A stretch of 64,000 nucleotides of DNA from Bryopsis sp. KO-2023 (Eukaryota > Chlorophyta > Ulvophyceae > Bryopsidales > Bryopsidaceae). Below are positions 11,216 through 23,254 of this stretch, one piece after another. The stretch covers positions 4,340,001-4,404,000 of the forward strand of contig BSYQ01000002.1 of NCBI GenBank assembly GCA_030272585.1. Reading direction: 5' to 3'. Made by a program: the position numbers and the translations under genes. Each line of letters begins with the position of its first letter. The first letter of the stretch is position 1. Under the pieces are notes generated by a model that was not told the origin of the DNA, did no database searches, and saw only the letters and a program-made list of their open reading frames with translations.

Positions 11216-13616
11216 ATAACCCAAACCAAAAAAATATATTATCCTCATCTCGTTTTCCGTTGTCACGTGAATTCAAAATCGATCTTCTTCTCTGAGTGTG
11301 CACATATTTGAAAAGCGGTAGCTACATTCTGGAGCTTTGTTGTTGTTTCTTTTTTTTTTTTTGGTGGGGGGGGGATTTTGTTTGTGTGTGCACAATTTAA
11401 TTTGTCAGAAGTTATTATTATCCAGTAAAAACCTGAAAGGGTAAACCGGATAAACCTATGACTGCTGTATTATCCTCAGCTGTCTTCCGGCACCCAAAAA
11501 CTTCCGATAATGAAATAGACGACCAACCAAACAAGACTAAAAGGAAGGGGAAGCTTTGTTTTAATATTTTGATTAAAAAAATATGCAAAGGGGATTTCTT
11601 GTGGGCAAGCCAATCAGTTTTGGAAGTCAACTTTTTTTTTTTTTACAATCTTTATGGTTTTTGCAAGGAATTTCACTTTTGCATGTTTCTTGTTGGCCCC
11701 TGAAACAAAACTAGTACGACCGAGAAGGAATTTTTCACAATAAAAAGGGGCAGAAATGCACCAGAGTCACTAGAGTGTTTAGTGGCTAATGCCCAGTCAA
11801 TTGGTTCAAATTAGAACACACACATGGATTGTGCCGGTGTTTTTTTTTACTTCCCTCTTATGTGTAACCCTTGTCTTTCTTCCCCATGTAGGACGATATT
11901 CACAAGCCAGATTCTCACCACCCTTACCCCCCCCCCCAAAAAAAAAAAAAAACGAAACGAAAGACGAGCGAAAAACGTTCGACCAGCGCGCACCTGGCAG
12001 CGCAAAATAAAACTTGAGAAAAAAAATAGGTCATGAATAATATCCTCCTGCCGCGATTTCAGAGGGTTGGAATGCCAAGGGATGCACCCCACTCCACAGC
12101 AAATGGTCAGACATAGACGCTTCTCTAAAGCATTCTGGCCCCTTTCTTCTTTTTTTTTTTTTTCTTTTGAGTCTGACCTACACAACATTGGTAATAATTT
12201 CCCCTGTGGATTTCTATGAACCAGTTCTACTGGTGCTTTCGACCTATGTAATGCAGAGTACAGACTACTTACAGTGAAAGGTGGCTTCTTTGGGATCCCA
12301 AATGGAAATGGGGGAGGAGAGTGCGTGGAGAAGCCCCAGCCCCACCCACAGCGAAACAATAAAAGAAGAGAAAAAAAAAATGAAAGAGAAAATGTGTGCA
12401 AAAAAGAATGGCTTGCAGCAAGCAACTCAGAGCCTAGATGATTATGGTCAGTCATAGGCCCTTTCAGCGATTCCTCAAAATTTGTTTTCTGCATACAAAC
12501 CGACCAGAACACTCCAGCCTTTGGGGGGGACAGGGGCTGGGGGGAAACTGAACATTGCCTTGCTCAGCATTGTATGACACTTCTTTATCTTATTATGTCG
12601 ATCCCCAGATTGGTCTAAAGAGATTGAAACCATCTAATTAAGGTAATATTTTGGACACTACCTTGAAGGCGTCCAGAAGGAATGTGGAATTGCCAGAAAC
12701 TACCCAATGCACTCATCCTGAGCCACTATGGTGTATTAAGGAAGCCTCCTGCGGCGTTACTCCATTCCTTTGGATTGGGTTTCCCTCAGCATGACTCAAC
12801 TTGATGGAATCCCTGATGACAGACTGGAATATGACTAGACCGATTAAAAAAAAAGAAAAAAAGAAATGGAGTAAAAAATCATCAAGGGATGTTTTCCACA
12901 GGCTCCTCTCACCAACCAAGCTCAAGCTGAATCAGTCTGGGTCTAACACCCAGATTCGGGGCTCCCGCTCCTCCAAATTTTCTCAGGGAGGTTCTGGAGT
13001 TCTTTTACATTTGGACAGTCGAAATTACCAATCAGTCAAAGCAGGGTTGCTGTTTTTTTTTTCCCTTAAAGGGGGGAGACCAAAAAGGTTATATAGCCCG
13101 CAACTCCTGAGAGAAATGGAGGAGCCATTGGTGGGGGGACTGGAAAACCGCTTCGAGAATCTGAGAAGAACTGGATGGTTGCAGAACTTCTGAAATGACG
13201 ATCCAATGCAACAACAGCTTGTGAGACGATGACCCCGTTTTGGCTGCCTGTAGCAATTCGTTCACGACATCGTTTCACCCAACATGTGTCTATTGAGCCA
13301 ACCAGAACCAATTATTCCCCGGCAGTTTCATCCCCATCCATCCATTGGAGTCTTGACTGTCCAAAAAAAGGGATGCTATAAAATGTGCAAACTAGATTTA
13401 AAAAGGGTCAATTCTGTGTGGGCAATTCCAACCACAGCAAGCCACGGCCAAAATTAAGAATCAAAATATTAATATTATCTCTATCTTTTTTTTTTTACAA
13501 TCAAAATTCGAATTCTGGAAAGAAGCAAACTAAAAGAAAGGGAAGATCATGATAAAGGAGGAAGAAAAGTTTTGAGTTATTCAAGAAAGGAACTTTTACC
13601 CGTAAGGGGGGGTGGG
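11216..13616. other. Intergenic, no gene recognised
   Basis: No coding exon, RNA gene or known repeat recognised. It contains T, A, C and G homopolymers (for example near 11,350 and 11,930). The 221-codon frame on the minus strand (12,512-11,847) runs through these tracts and has no recognisable domain. Confidence 0.4.
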
Positions 13617-13718
13617 TGATAGTAGAACTCGGGTTTTGGGTTATTGTGTAGTACCATGGGATGTACGACAGGGTTTATAGGGCAGGGGCCCTCCTGTAAA
13701 AATTATTCTTCCCAGTGA

Positions 13719-13753
<35 letters not shown>

Positions 13754-14249
13754 TGCTTGTGTCTCGGGGTCCTGTACCCCTATCATTTGGTTTCGGAGCA
13801 AGGCGAGGCCAGACGCACCCCACAGGAGAACTCGCGAACCCCCCCCAAAGATCTGACCTTAGGGATTACTAAATCCCACAGATCTGGAACTCTGTGTTCC
13901 AGGGGTCGCGAGGAGAGCTATCCTTCGAACGACGTGCTCGCGTCGTCGTTCGAAAACGTCAGGCGAAGTCGCAAAAGAATCGGAGTCCAGTGAACGAATT
14001 TCTGGAAACCTACAGATCTGTAGATCTAAAGGAAATCAAGGCGAAAGCACTACAACAATGCAAGGAGAGCGACGATCGGCGTAAACCCGAAACGCGCAGG
14101 CGAACAACCGAAAGTGCGAACCGGCGTAGGAAAGAACGTCGTCCGGAACGAAGTAGAACTCGGGTTTTGGGTTATTGTGTAGTACCATGGGATGTACGAC
14201 AGGGTTTATAGGGCAGGGGCCCTCCTGTAAAAATTATTCTTCCCAGTGA

Positions 14250-14288
<39 letters not shown>

Positions 14289-14320
14289 TGCTTGTGTCTC
14301 GGGGTCCTGTACCCCTATCA
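13617..14320 (+). mobile_element. TRIM (miniature LTR retrotransposon), complete
   Basis: Two direct repeats of about 170 bp, 13,617-13,785 and about 14,149-14,320, are nearly identical. They differ mainly in the length of a (CT)n(GT)n tract. The left repeat starts TGATAG and both end CTATCA, a terminal inverted repeat of the LTR type. A 5-bp target duplication, GTGGG, flanks the unit at 13,612-13,616 and 14,321-14,325. Two bases after the left LTR lies TGGTTTCGGAGC (13,788-13,799), a primer-binding site. The internal region is only about 360 bp and has no pol; one basic frame crosses it. Size and structure fit a terminal-repeat retrotransposon in miniature, which must be mobilised by another element. 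The same PBS occurs in the chromovirus at 48-55 kb. Confidence 0.88.
13788..13799 (+). other. Primer-binding site of the TRIM
   Basis: TGGTTTCGGAGC, two bases downstream of the left LTR. It starts with TGG, the complement of the tRNA CCA end. The identical 12 bases occur on the minus strand at 54,755-54,744 just after the 5' LTR remnant of the chromovirus. I could not assign the tRNA. Confidence 0.75.
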
Positions 14321-14325
14321 GTGGG

Positions 14326-17300
14326 GGTGGGTCCCCCCGATTCTGTATATATGCAATATATACAGGCTTACTAACTCATTGTTTTTCACAGAAGCTCAGG
14401 TCCAGAGAATCTCAACCTCTGGAATTCACTTGAAAGAGAAAGAAAGCATCTCTTCTTCTATCTTTTTTTCAACACTCCTTACTCACCCTGGAGCATAATC
14501 ATCATTCAGAAAGAATAAGCAAGTCCAAAAACAACACTAAATGGAAGAGAGACACAATCCAACAAATGGTATTTTGGATTCATTTTTTGTTTCACAGCAA
14601 CAAGAATAAGCTATTGCCTGATATGAGGAAGAAATGGAGTTCAAAGTTTCTTAAAGGTAAAAGGTTGGGAAAAAACCGGTGCATCACCAGCTTCATCTTC
14701 TTTTTTTCAGAGCTCTGTTTTTGTCTTAGCGAAAAAATGGGGGGGTCAAGCAGAACCGGACTTCAGGGTCCTAGTCAGACGGAGAAGGAAGTCGAACCAC
14801 AAACCTACCAAGAGGTTTTCCCCGCACTTGCTTCTTGTCTTTGTCTCGTTCGAAAGAGTCGGGGCAGCAGCCCAACACAAGCTTGGCAAACAAGCGATCA
14901 CCACGATCAGTTTCAATCTGGTTTTTTTCTGAAACCTGCAAATTGCAGGCTCGACACCCCAAAGCAAGCGAACAGCTTGATTGTGCACGTCTCTTTTGCA
15001 AACATCAACAAAACGCTCCCAAGCTCTGGTTGTCGCTGGGTCGATATTCAATCGAACCCAGTCTGGACGACCTCAACAAAAAAACGATTGGAAGTGTATT
15101 ATTGTGCTTGTTGCCCAACTTCATATCTGCCCCAACCACCAGAGATGGTGAAACGCTGTGAGTTGAACTCGATCTTGGGTCTGACTTCGCCCGAAGTTGC
15201 GAAAAAAAACTGTGGCTGAGTCCCCACCCTCTCTCAACCCCCCTCTCCAACTTGAACTGAGGGGACCCGCTCCTAGTCACCCATGCATCATCGCTGGTAG
15301 GCCCGGCCATCCTCAGATGCACGGTGACTCGAGCTAACCTGCATACGAAGTTGAATGGGTCGGTTTGAGGGTTCGCACCAAAACTCGGTTGAGGCGTCAA
15401 AAGCAAATGTCAGTTCTGCAACTGACACGTCGGTGGAATGAGTGGCTGGGAGCTCGCCACGCTGGCGGCAATGACGGACTGTGGCGCCGCCAGCCGCGAA
15501 ACAGTTTTCTGTTTGGATCACAGTGCTTTGGGATCTAGGGGGTGATCAGTGATCGTGTTGGGATCAGTTCAAGGGTCCGACCAGGACAGCCGCTGCAGCT
15601 CGCAACTTTTCGCAACTTTCAATGTGGTATTGCGTCAACAGCGAGCCGACGTATCCCCGAACGACTCTCAAAAAGCATTTTCTTGTGGAGCGACCACGCC
15701 ATAGGATGGTTGTCGTGATCGAGTTGTGGTGGTGGACTTGGAGAACATAACTGCTCGGTGGACACAATGGTCGTGGCAGTGTTCGGACTGAAAAGCGCTT
15801 TCGACGACACTCACAAATCAGGAACTCGCCGTCAAACTCGAAGCCACTGGTGACGCCCTGCCAGATCGCGACAACAAAAGGTTCAACAGGTCCGGCAGTT
15901 CTATGAGACAAGGGTCGGACGGCAGATTCTCTGTGACAGGGATAACTCGTTGTAGAAAAAAAAAACAAGGGTACGCCGCGTTTCTGTTGGCATGTTTCTT
16001 TCTTGTTTCTCAGGGAGGACTGGGGCAAAATATTTACCATTATAGGACTTGTTCCATTATTTTCTTTTCCTGGCGAAGAAGCGGCCTGTGGATGTCTTTG
16101 TGGAAATTTGGAGAGTGTTTTTCCAAGGGGGGCGGGGTTAAATAATTTTGAAAAGGGAACCCCAAGGCTCTCAACTGGCAAAAGACCCCAGACGTTTTTG
16201 AAAATGAATAAGAAAAAAAAAAGCAAAGATAAGGAACAGGTTTCTTTCTCAGGCTAATAAAATCAGGTGTGAAATCAAGCAAAAAATGAAAAAATATATT
16301 GCACATAAATCCCCTCCCCCCAAAACAAGGGAAAGAAATAATAAAAAAAAACCCTCTGAATGATGAAAGATGCTCTCAGGAAAATCTTTATCATTAGTGT
16401 TTTCTTGTAACAATAAAATAAAAGTGAAAAACAAAACCTTTCCTCCTCAAAAGTGTTTTTTCTGTTTTTTTCTAGTTGAATTCTGAGAGACTTATTACTG
16501 TTCTGGAAAATAAAGATGCATATCAACAACTGTTCGTTCCCACAGGCTCAAGGAACTGATATAAATTTTAAAAACTATTTTTAGAATTTGATTATATTTG
16601 AGATAAAAAGGCAGACGATTGGGACAGTAGGCGTTCGATTCCCCTGTGTTGCTTTCATGATTTTTTTTCTTCCGACTGACTGTTATCTTCCCTCAGGAAA
16701 AACGAAAGAGAAGGTCTGCTGTTTTCTGTTTTCAACTCAATTATTTAAACATTATTTATTCCAACCTCTTTTTCCCCAAAAGATTTCAAGTTCGAGGTGT
16801 AATGGCACAGGGCCCCTGTGACAGGGGCCAGTGCTGTTCTTAAAACGTTTGCATGTATTTATTCAACTTAGTTTATTATTTTTTTTTTAGTTCTATTCAA
16901 CATTGATTTTTCAATTTTTTATTTGTCTTTCAAGAAATTCAACACCCCTTTTTCAGTATCTTCTTTCTCTTCCAGTTTCTTGACACTTTTATGTCGAGCG
17001 CTACCTGCTTGATGATGAAAATTTCCTTCTTGAATTCTTAACCTCGAATTGTACCATGTTTGGGGTGCTGGAAACCAGCCAGCATTTTCATTAACATGTA
17101 GTGAAAGCCAGCCAGCCAGGAAGCCAACATTTCCATGTGAGAAAAATGAACCAGGCAACCAGCATTTCCACATGTGTGGAGTGCTGTAGACCATCCAACC
17201 AACCAGAATTTTCATTAACATGTTGTGAAAGCTATCAGGTAAGTAATCCAGAATGAAACCAAAATGCAACTCTGCGCCTGAATGGAATGAGTGCTTGGGC

Positions 17301-19839
17301 AAAAATATATCTTGTTCCTTTTTCCCCATTTTCTTTCTTTATGCAACCCCCCCCCCCCCCCCCTCGTAAACTGACTATTGAGACCTCCTGCCAAATCTCT
17401 TTATTTGTGAAATCGAAGAGAAAAAAACCCTGTGAAGTTGGTGATAAACTGGTATAGCTTGGATTGACTTGAAAAAAACAAAAACTAAATCCCACCATAA
17501 GTTCTACCTCCCAATAATTCAGCCTTGCCACTGTGGAAAATAGATTTTGCAATGGAACACCTTAGTCCCCCCCCCCTTCTTCCCTTCTCCAACTTATTAA
17601 AGTTGCATCTCCATTTCCAACCAATGTCGATTCGATGCAGGTGGGTGTGAATTCTGTTTTCAAAATGTTGAAACTCAGGTAGCGGAGACCTGGACATGTT
17701 GTTCTAGTTCTTGACGATTGGGGTGTGGATTGCAAACAATAAAAAACAGGTACCATGCATCGGGCAGCAACAGGAACCCCCGTCTCGAAAGGAATCCAGG
17801 AATATAAAAAAACCCGGAAGGCTTGCTAGGTCAGTTTAGTTCTCACCCACCCATCTGCTAAATAAGAGGGAAAAAAAAGTACTAGTGGATAAGCCAGACA
17901 TGCAAGCATCAGCTTCCTTCTATATTGGGCTGTGAAGAGGGGTCGACAAGATGCTTTTCAAAAGTGTCACAAGAGTTTAGTCACCCCTGGCCTGCCTCCA
18001 CAATGAATAAAAAAAAGATATCAAAGGAGTCCCTGCTGTTGATGCCTTGAGTTTGAAGAAGGGACTTCGATTCTGTCGACCCAAGGTTAGGCTGGCCGAT
18101 TGAATTGTTTGGGGCTGCCCTTGAAGCTGCAGGAATTTTCACCTTGAGCTTGACATAACTCCATGCAATAACGTGGAATATATATAAATTTTTTGAAAAG
18201 CATCTATATCAAAGACGACTGAGGGCGATTTAAAGTTCAGTTTTTCAGGTTGATCGTTCAGTGTTTGTTTTTCGTCCTTACCAAAAATAATCAACACCCT
18301 TCAGGGTGTCTACATGTCTTTTATATATTTTTTTTCTTTTTCGCATTCTTATGTTCAACACCGCCACTGGCCTTTGGTAAACCTCAGCAGCGACAAATTT
18401 GATTTCCACAGAGATAACTTGTGGTTGGCTCGCCCCATTATGAAGAAATTGTTGAACTGAACATAAAATAAGCTTAGATTGATAATAAAGCTTATCATGT
18501 GCCTTTCTCTTGTCCGGGTATGTTCAGTTTGATTCAGCAAGAGACCGTTTTTGTCGAGCATCAATGATGGCTTTTTTTTCCCCTTTATACAGTTGATTTC
18601 TTTTCTCAAGAACTCATTTGCTTAGAGTGTTGGAACAAGGTAGGGAAGATGCTTTTCTTCTTCGTTTCAGGTGAATTCCAGAGGCTGAGATTTTCTGGAC
18701 CTAACCTTCTAGGCAAAACAATGAGTGTAGATATAAACCAGGCTGTGTAAGTGGGGGAACACTCCCCCGCCCCCAACCTCCTTCTCGAGAAAAGTGCGTT
18801 TCGCCTCGAACTCAAAACTCCTCCACTCTTCTTCCCCCTTTATTATGACCTTCCCTTCTCTTTTGGTTTGTCTTTTCGAGGGTTTTGAATTTTGATTATA
18901 ACCTTTGTGGCTGTGGCTTGCCACAGTTGCTATTGCCCTCGCAGGATTGGGCCCAACTTTAATCTGATTCGCACTTTTTGTGGAACTGAATTTTGCAGCG
19001 GGAATGCATCCTGGACGGCTTCACTGGATGGGTATGAAACTGGCGGGGAATTTGCAGTTCTGGTTGGCTCAATAGACCCATGTTAGGTGATTCAAAGTTG
19101 TGATCTAATAGCTGCAAGCAGCCCTGATTTGGATTTAGACCCAGACTGATTCAGTGTAAGCTCCACTGTGAAGAAGCTGCATGTAAGCTTACATAATGTA
19201 ATGTAATGCTTAAGCATTGTGCCAGGTTTCTGCATAAAAGACTACATTAAAGACATCACACAGCACGGTTTTTCCCATAGCGTGATGCACAACAGGAATC
19301 ACCGTTTTTACAGTTTCTTTTCGCCGCTTCTCACAAATGCGTCAGTCGTCGCAAGAATAGTGGGAACGTACAGAAACGGCCAAGTTGAAACACTGTTGGC
19401 TCGAATATGTGGGAGTAAGGTGTATTGGCGGTCTCTCTGGTCGCCGGCTGCAGAATTAAATTCCCTCGACGAAGCGATTTTCTGACTGAAGTTCCTGTTT
19501 TTGTCTGAACTCCTCTGTTTCCTCTGTGAACGGGTTTTCCATTGTCTGATTGTTGTTGAAGTGCTTCCGATTGTTGAAAGACATTTGAAGCTGTACTCCA
19601 GTGAGTTCAATTTGTCTTTCCTGCTCTGCGGGCCATTTTTTTTAGCGATAGAAGGAAACTTCAGGCAGTGGGCGTTTTGGTGTTGATTTTGCTATATGTC
19701 TTTCTCAATGGATGTTAGCTCCTCAGCTTGTAGTGTCTGGTGCTTGTCTGTCAGAATCGACAAGGGCTCTTATTTCAAGAATCCTCTTCAGTACCGATAG
19801 ACTCTCTCAGAGCGCTGTTGCTTCTTTCTCTTTCCCTGG
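14326..19839. other. Long intergenic stretch, no gene recognised
   Basis: No exon with a known domain and good splice sites was found over 5.5 kb. A 217-codon plus-strand frame (14,566-15,219) and a 220-codon minus-strand frame (16,226-15,564) have no recognisable family and are overlapped by open frames on the other strand. Between about 17,075 and 17,235 a block around ATTTTCATTAACATGT is duplicated about 126 bp apart. There are many homopolymer runs. I see nothing else to annotate. Confidence 0.35.
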
Positions 19840-20045
19840 CCAGGGGCGGTGGAAGACGCCCATTTCTTGAAGAAAACACGACTGAAATGGCAGGTGGAAC
19901 GTTCCACCTGCTGTGAGCTCAAAAACTAAGGTGCGAGCTGTTCGGGTCGGGGGAGGGATCCATATCACTTCGTCGAATGACGTTTCGTCGACCAACGTTT
20001 CGTCGAATGACATTTCGTCGAATGACATTTCGTCGAATTGTGTTT
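19840..20045 (+). repeat. Dispersed repeat, copy B (partial) with palindrome and 14-bp array
   Basis: It carries the same first block as copies A and D (AAAACACGAC, then a hairpin, then GTGAGCTC). Here the hairpin is a perfect 22-bp palindrome at 19,890-19,911 built from GCAGGTGGAAC and its complement. It is followed at about 19,970-20,040 by several copies of a short unit containing TTCGTCGAATGAC. The reverse-complement form of that unit occurs next to copy C at about 23,265-23,338. The tRNA-like segment is absent, so this is a partial copy. Confidence 0.65.
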
Positions 20046-20429
20046 TGTGATGTGACTGAGATTATTTTTTATTTAACTGATGGATGGACGCTGCAAGTGC
20101 TCTGGGACTGTCTGCTGGACTTTTGTGGAGGCTTTTTGTTTCGGCGTTGCGAGTCGCCACCCTGCATCAGAACATCACAGTTCGCGCATCTCGACCTACA
20201 CCACACTTTGCAGCGCACTCCCTCACAAACATAAATTGCTTCTCGTATCCCTTGAATGAACTGCCCTTGTCGCTGAGTTTCTGGCGCTGAAGGTCGTGGC
20301 ACTGTCGTAGCGCTCTTTTCGCTTAGGTACTGAACTTCTCCCCTATTGCTGGTCGCGGATAAAAAACAAACTGGTTTCCACTGACACTTTTTCTCTCCGA
20401 CTGAGTGCAAGAACAAATACATCGTCACT

Positions 20430-21300
20430 CAGCCACGCAGGCCCAATTGGAGAATCACCCCCTGGGAAACTCTACTTCCAGCCCTGGAAGAGGCATTACA
20501 CACTGAGAATTGTGCACAATGGTCTTGGGATACTGTCCAGGACTCGGTGGAGCTCAATGACAACATTCAAAACTTCCAGAACATCATCTCAGAAGTTGCC
20601 TCCCACTACATCAAAACTACTCCAACTACGGCACCTCGGCGCTCATGGTGGTGGAAGGAACTCAAGCTCCTACACGGGCTTTTGAAAAAGAGGAGAAGAA
20701 GACTCTGCAGACTACACAACATACTGGGCTTCAAACCAATCCTCCTGGAACAAGAATCAACAGAGGCTTGTCTACATGAACTTCGGAAACGACGCAATGT
20801 TCTACAGATTGCTTGTGATGTCTCTCGACTACTGGAAAAGGTTACATACAATGGGACTCTTATCTACTGGGAAAGCATATCACCGCCCCAGATTTGCAAC
20901 CACCTATCGTTCGCGAACCAGAACGACTACCCACAATCTATGTCCAGGCTACAGTCCATCGGCTCAGCGAGCCCTTCTGATTCCATATTTGTTGACCAAT
21001 ACACAAGACCACCTCAACATCATGGACACGGGTTCAGGCACCAAGGAGACGGGCCTAACATTCCAATTGCACCGCTCTATTGGCAAACATCTCAATCGAA
21101 GGGAAGGTGCTCTGGTTGCTCGATTTCTCTTCGACCACTTTCCCTGCTTGCAGTATCTGCAGCGCTTTCACTTGCACCTAAATAGACCAATTTGTGATTG
21201 CAACGATGCACTGGAATCCTGAACCCATTTGTTGCAAGACTGCCGCCACCTGCAAGCTGCTCGGCTGACATTATTAGAAAATGTTCATTCGCTCGACTAA
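20430..21300 (+). pseudogene. Internally deleted non-LTR retrotransposon (LINE) ORF2
   Basis: The first part reads like the region between endonuclease and reverse transcriptase of LINE ORF2: WRITPWETLLPALEEAL, then a cluster RRSWWWKELKLL followed by a basic stretch KKRRRRL. The later part reads like the LINE C-terminus: GALVARFLFDHFPCLQYLQR, then a Cys/His knuckle with CDC, an in-frame TGA at about 21,220, then THLLQDC. The reverse transcriptase core, including YADD, is missing, so there is a large internal deletion, and the two parts are in different frames. It is dead. The clade is not determined. Confidence 0.6.
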
Positions 21301-21504
21301 AATACACTCCGATCCCACCAGAGTGCCCTGGGGATATTTCTGGAAGCCATGTGTCAATCCTAGAAAGACTGAGGTCGCAGTTGGGGTCGCGATACCCTCG
21401 ACCGTCGAATTGTATTTCGATTGTATGTGAGATAAGCTGTGGAATACTACTTGATCCCGCTTTGCTGGGTTGGCTGGGTCCCTTGCTGGCTCATCAGATG
21501 CACA

Positions 21505-22035
21505 ATTTGGACCTGGATAGAAGGGCTGGACTGGATAAAAAATTGGTTTGGATGGGGGACTTGGACTGGTAGAACTTCCAAACTTGATGGAAGGCTTGGA
21601 CTGGATGGAAGGTTTCAACTGATCGAACCTCTGGAATGGATGGAGGGATTGGATTGGATGGAGGAGCTAGACTGGATGGAAACTCTGAAGTGAATGGAGA
21701 GAGTGGACTGGATGGAAACTCTGGAATGGACGGAGAATTAGACTGGATGGAAACTCTGGAATGGGTGGAAGGATTGGCCTGGTAGAGCCTCTGGAATGGC
21801 TGGAGGGACTAGCCTGGATGGAAACTCTGGAGTGGCAGGAGAGATTAGACGGAATAGAAACTCTGGAATAGATGAAGGGAATGGAATGGACGGAAACTCT
21901 GGAATGGCTGGAACTGGACTGGATGGAGGGATTGGACTGGATGGAAGGATTGGTCTGTATGGTGGAATAGGACTGGATGGTGGGACCGCTCTGGATGGTG
22001 AGACCGCTCTGGATGGTGGGACTAGACTGGACTGA
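21505..22035 (+). repeat. Minisatellite, GGACTGGATGGA-type units
   Basis: About 530 bp of degenerate tandem repeats built on GGACTGGATGGAAACTCTGG and shorter GGATTGGACTGGATGG variants. It starts about 200 bp after the end of the LINE remnant. Frames through it stay open on both strands because of the repeat, not because of coding. Confidence 0.9.
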
Positions 22036-23254
22036 CTACCAGTAGGCTGGGAACTCTTCAAGATTGTCTTTCGTAAATTTGGGTGAATTATACATTTGAG
22101 TGGTTTTTCTCTGCGTTTGCCTACTGAGGCTTTATTCTGGGAACGTTTTTCGATTTATGACCTCCTGAACTGCCCTCTTGTGGGTATGTTCCTTGCACCT
22201 TTGGCTACTGTCTTTCTCTGATGTTGATTGACTGATACTCACGGGCACTGGATTATGTTGGACGGCCCTTACTACTGCGAACTCTTAGACTATGTGCGGC
22301 CGACCTTTAGGCATTTTTCAGATGAACCTCTTAGGGATGATGTTCACAGAATCCCTTTTGTAAATTTGGGATTTTCTTTTTGCTTTTGTGTTGTCACGAC
22401 AGGCTTACTGCTTTTTCCTCACTTTTTCTTTCTCTTTTTTACCACTGGGAGGGAGAGGCTGTTGTCTTTCTGTTTTTTGATACCAACTGGTGTATTTTAC
22501 TTGTGATTTTTTTTTATGTTGGGCAAGGGAATGATGTTGGCAGGGTCCTCTAACGATATTACATTTTGGGAGCGATATGCGTGTGTCGCCAAACCTTCGT
22601 CTTGTAATAATGATTAAAAACAAAACACACACACACACAAGAGCACACAAGAGCAAACAGAATAATATTTATCACTCAATAGATAAAGAAGCAAGACACT
22701 GTAAAATCAACAGACCTTCAGTAGTGCAGTCAGCTGTTTAAGCGGGATGGGATTTGGTGGCCAACGGAGGTCGCTCTATTGTGGGTTTCGGGTACCAGTA
22801 CTTGCAGCTGGTTGTTGATTGGTTTGACGAGTTTGGAGGATAAGAATCAGTGGGGTTTGTGAAAGGGCACAACACTTTTTTTCAATAGTTCATCAAGGTA
22901 GTCCGTTTGTCACTTTGTGCTCTGAACAATGCACGATCACTCAGTAGTCGTGGCTATGAAGAACAATACGGTTATGTATCGGTACTGAGGGTAGTGCATA
23001 TGACTTACAGGCTGTGAAATGCGTTTTGGAAACATATATTCTAGCTTGAAATAGGTTCAACATATTTTTTCGTGGTCCCGCCCTTCCTCTAGGTTGTTTT
23101 TCTTTGTATTTTGCGTGGCTATTGTTCCCACATTTCTGGTTGTGCCTGGGTTTCTTGGGTGGACGTTTGATCGGTTTTGTTTCTTATGTGGGTCGTGGTT
23201 TTGTTTTTGTGAGATCTTGTGCGACAATACGTCGATATGTGGAAATTTTTACAA
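22036..23254. other. Intergenic, no gene recognised
   Basis: No exon, RNA gene or known repeat recognised, except a short (CA)n run at about 22,620-22,640. Confidence 0.4.

Noticed and set aside
11847-12512. 221-codon minus-strand frame
   Set aside because: It crosses C, G, A and T homopolymers, is rich in Phe/Leu/Ser, and has no domain or conservation evidence.
21439-22061. Repetitive Trp/Asp/Gly-rich and Pro/Ser-rich frames on both strands
   Set aside because: They are products of the GGACTGGATGGA minisatellite.
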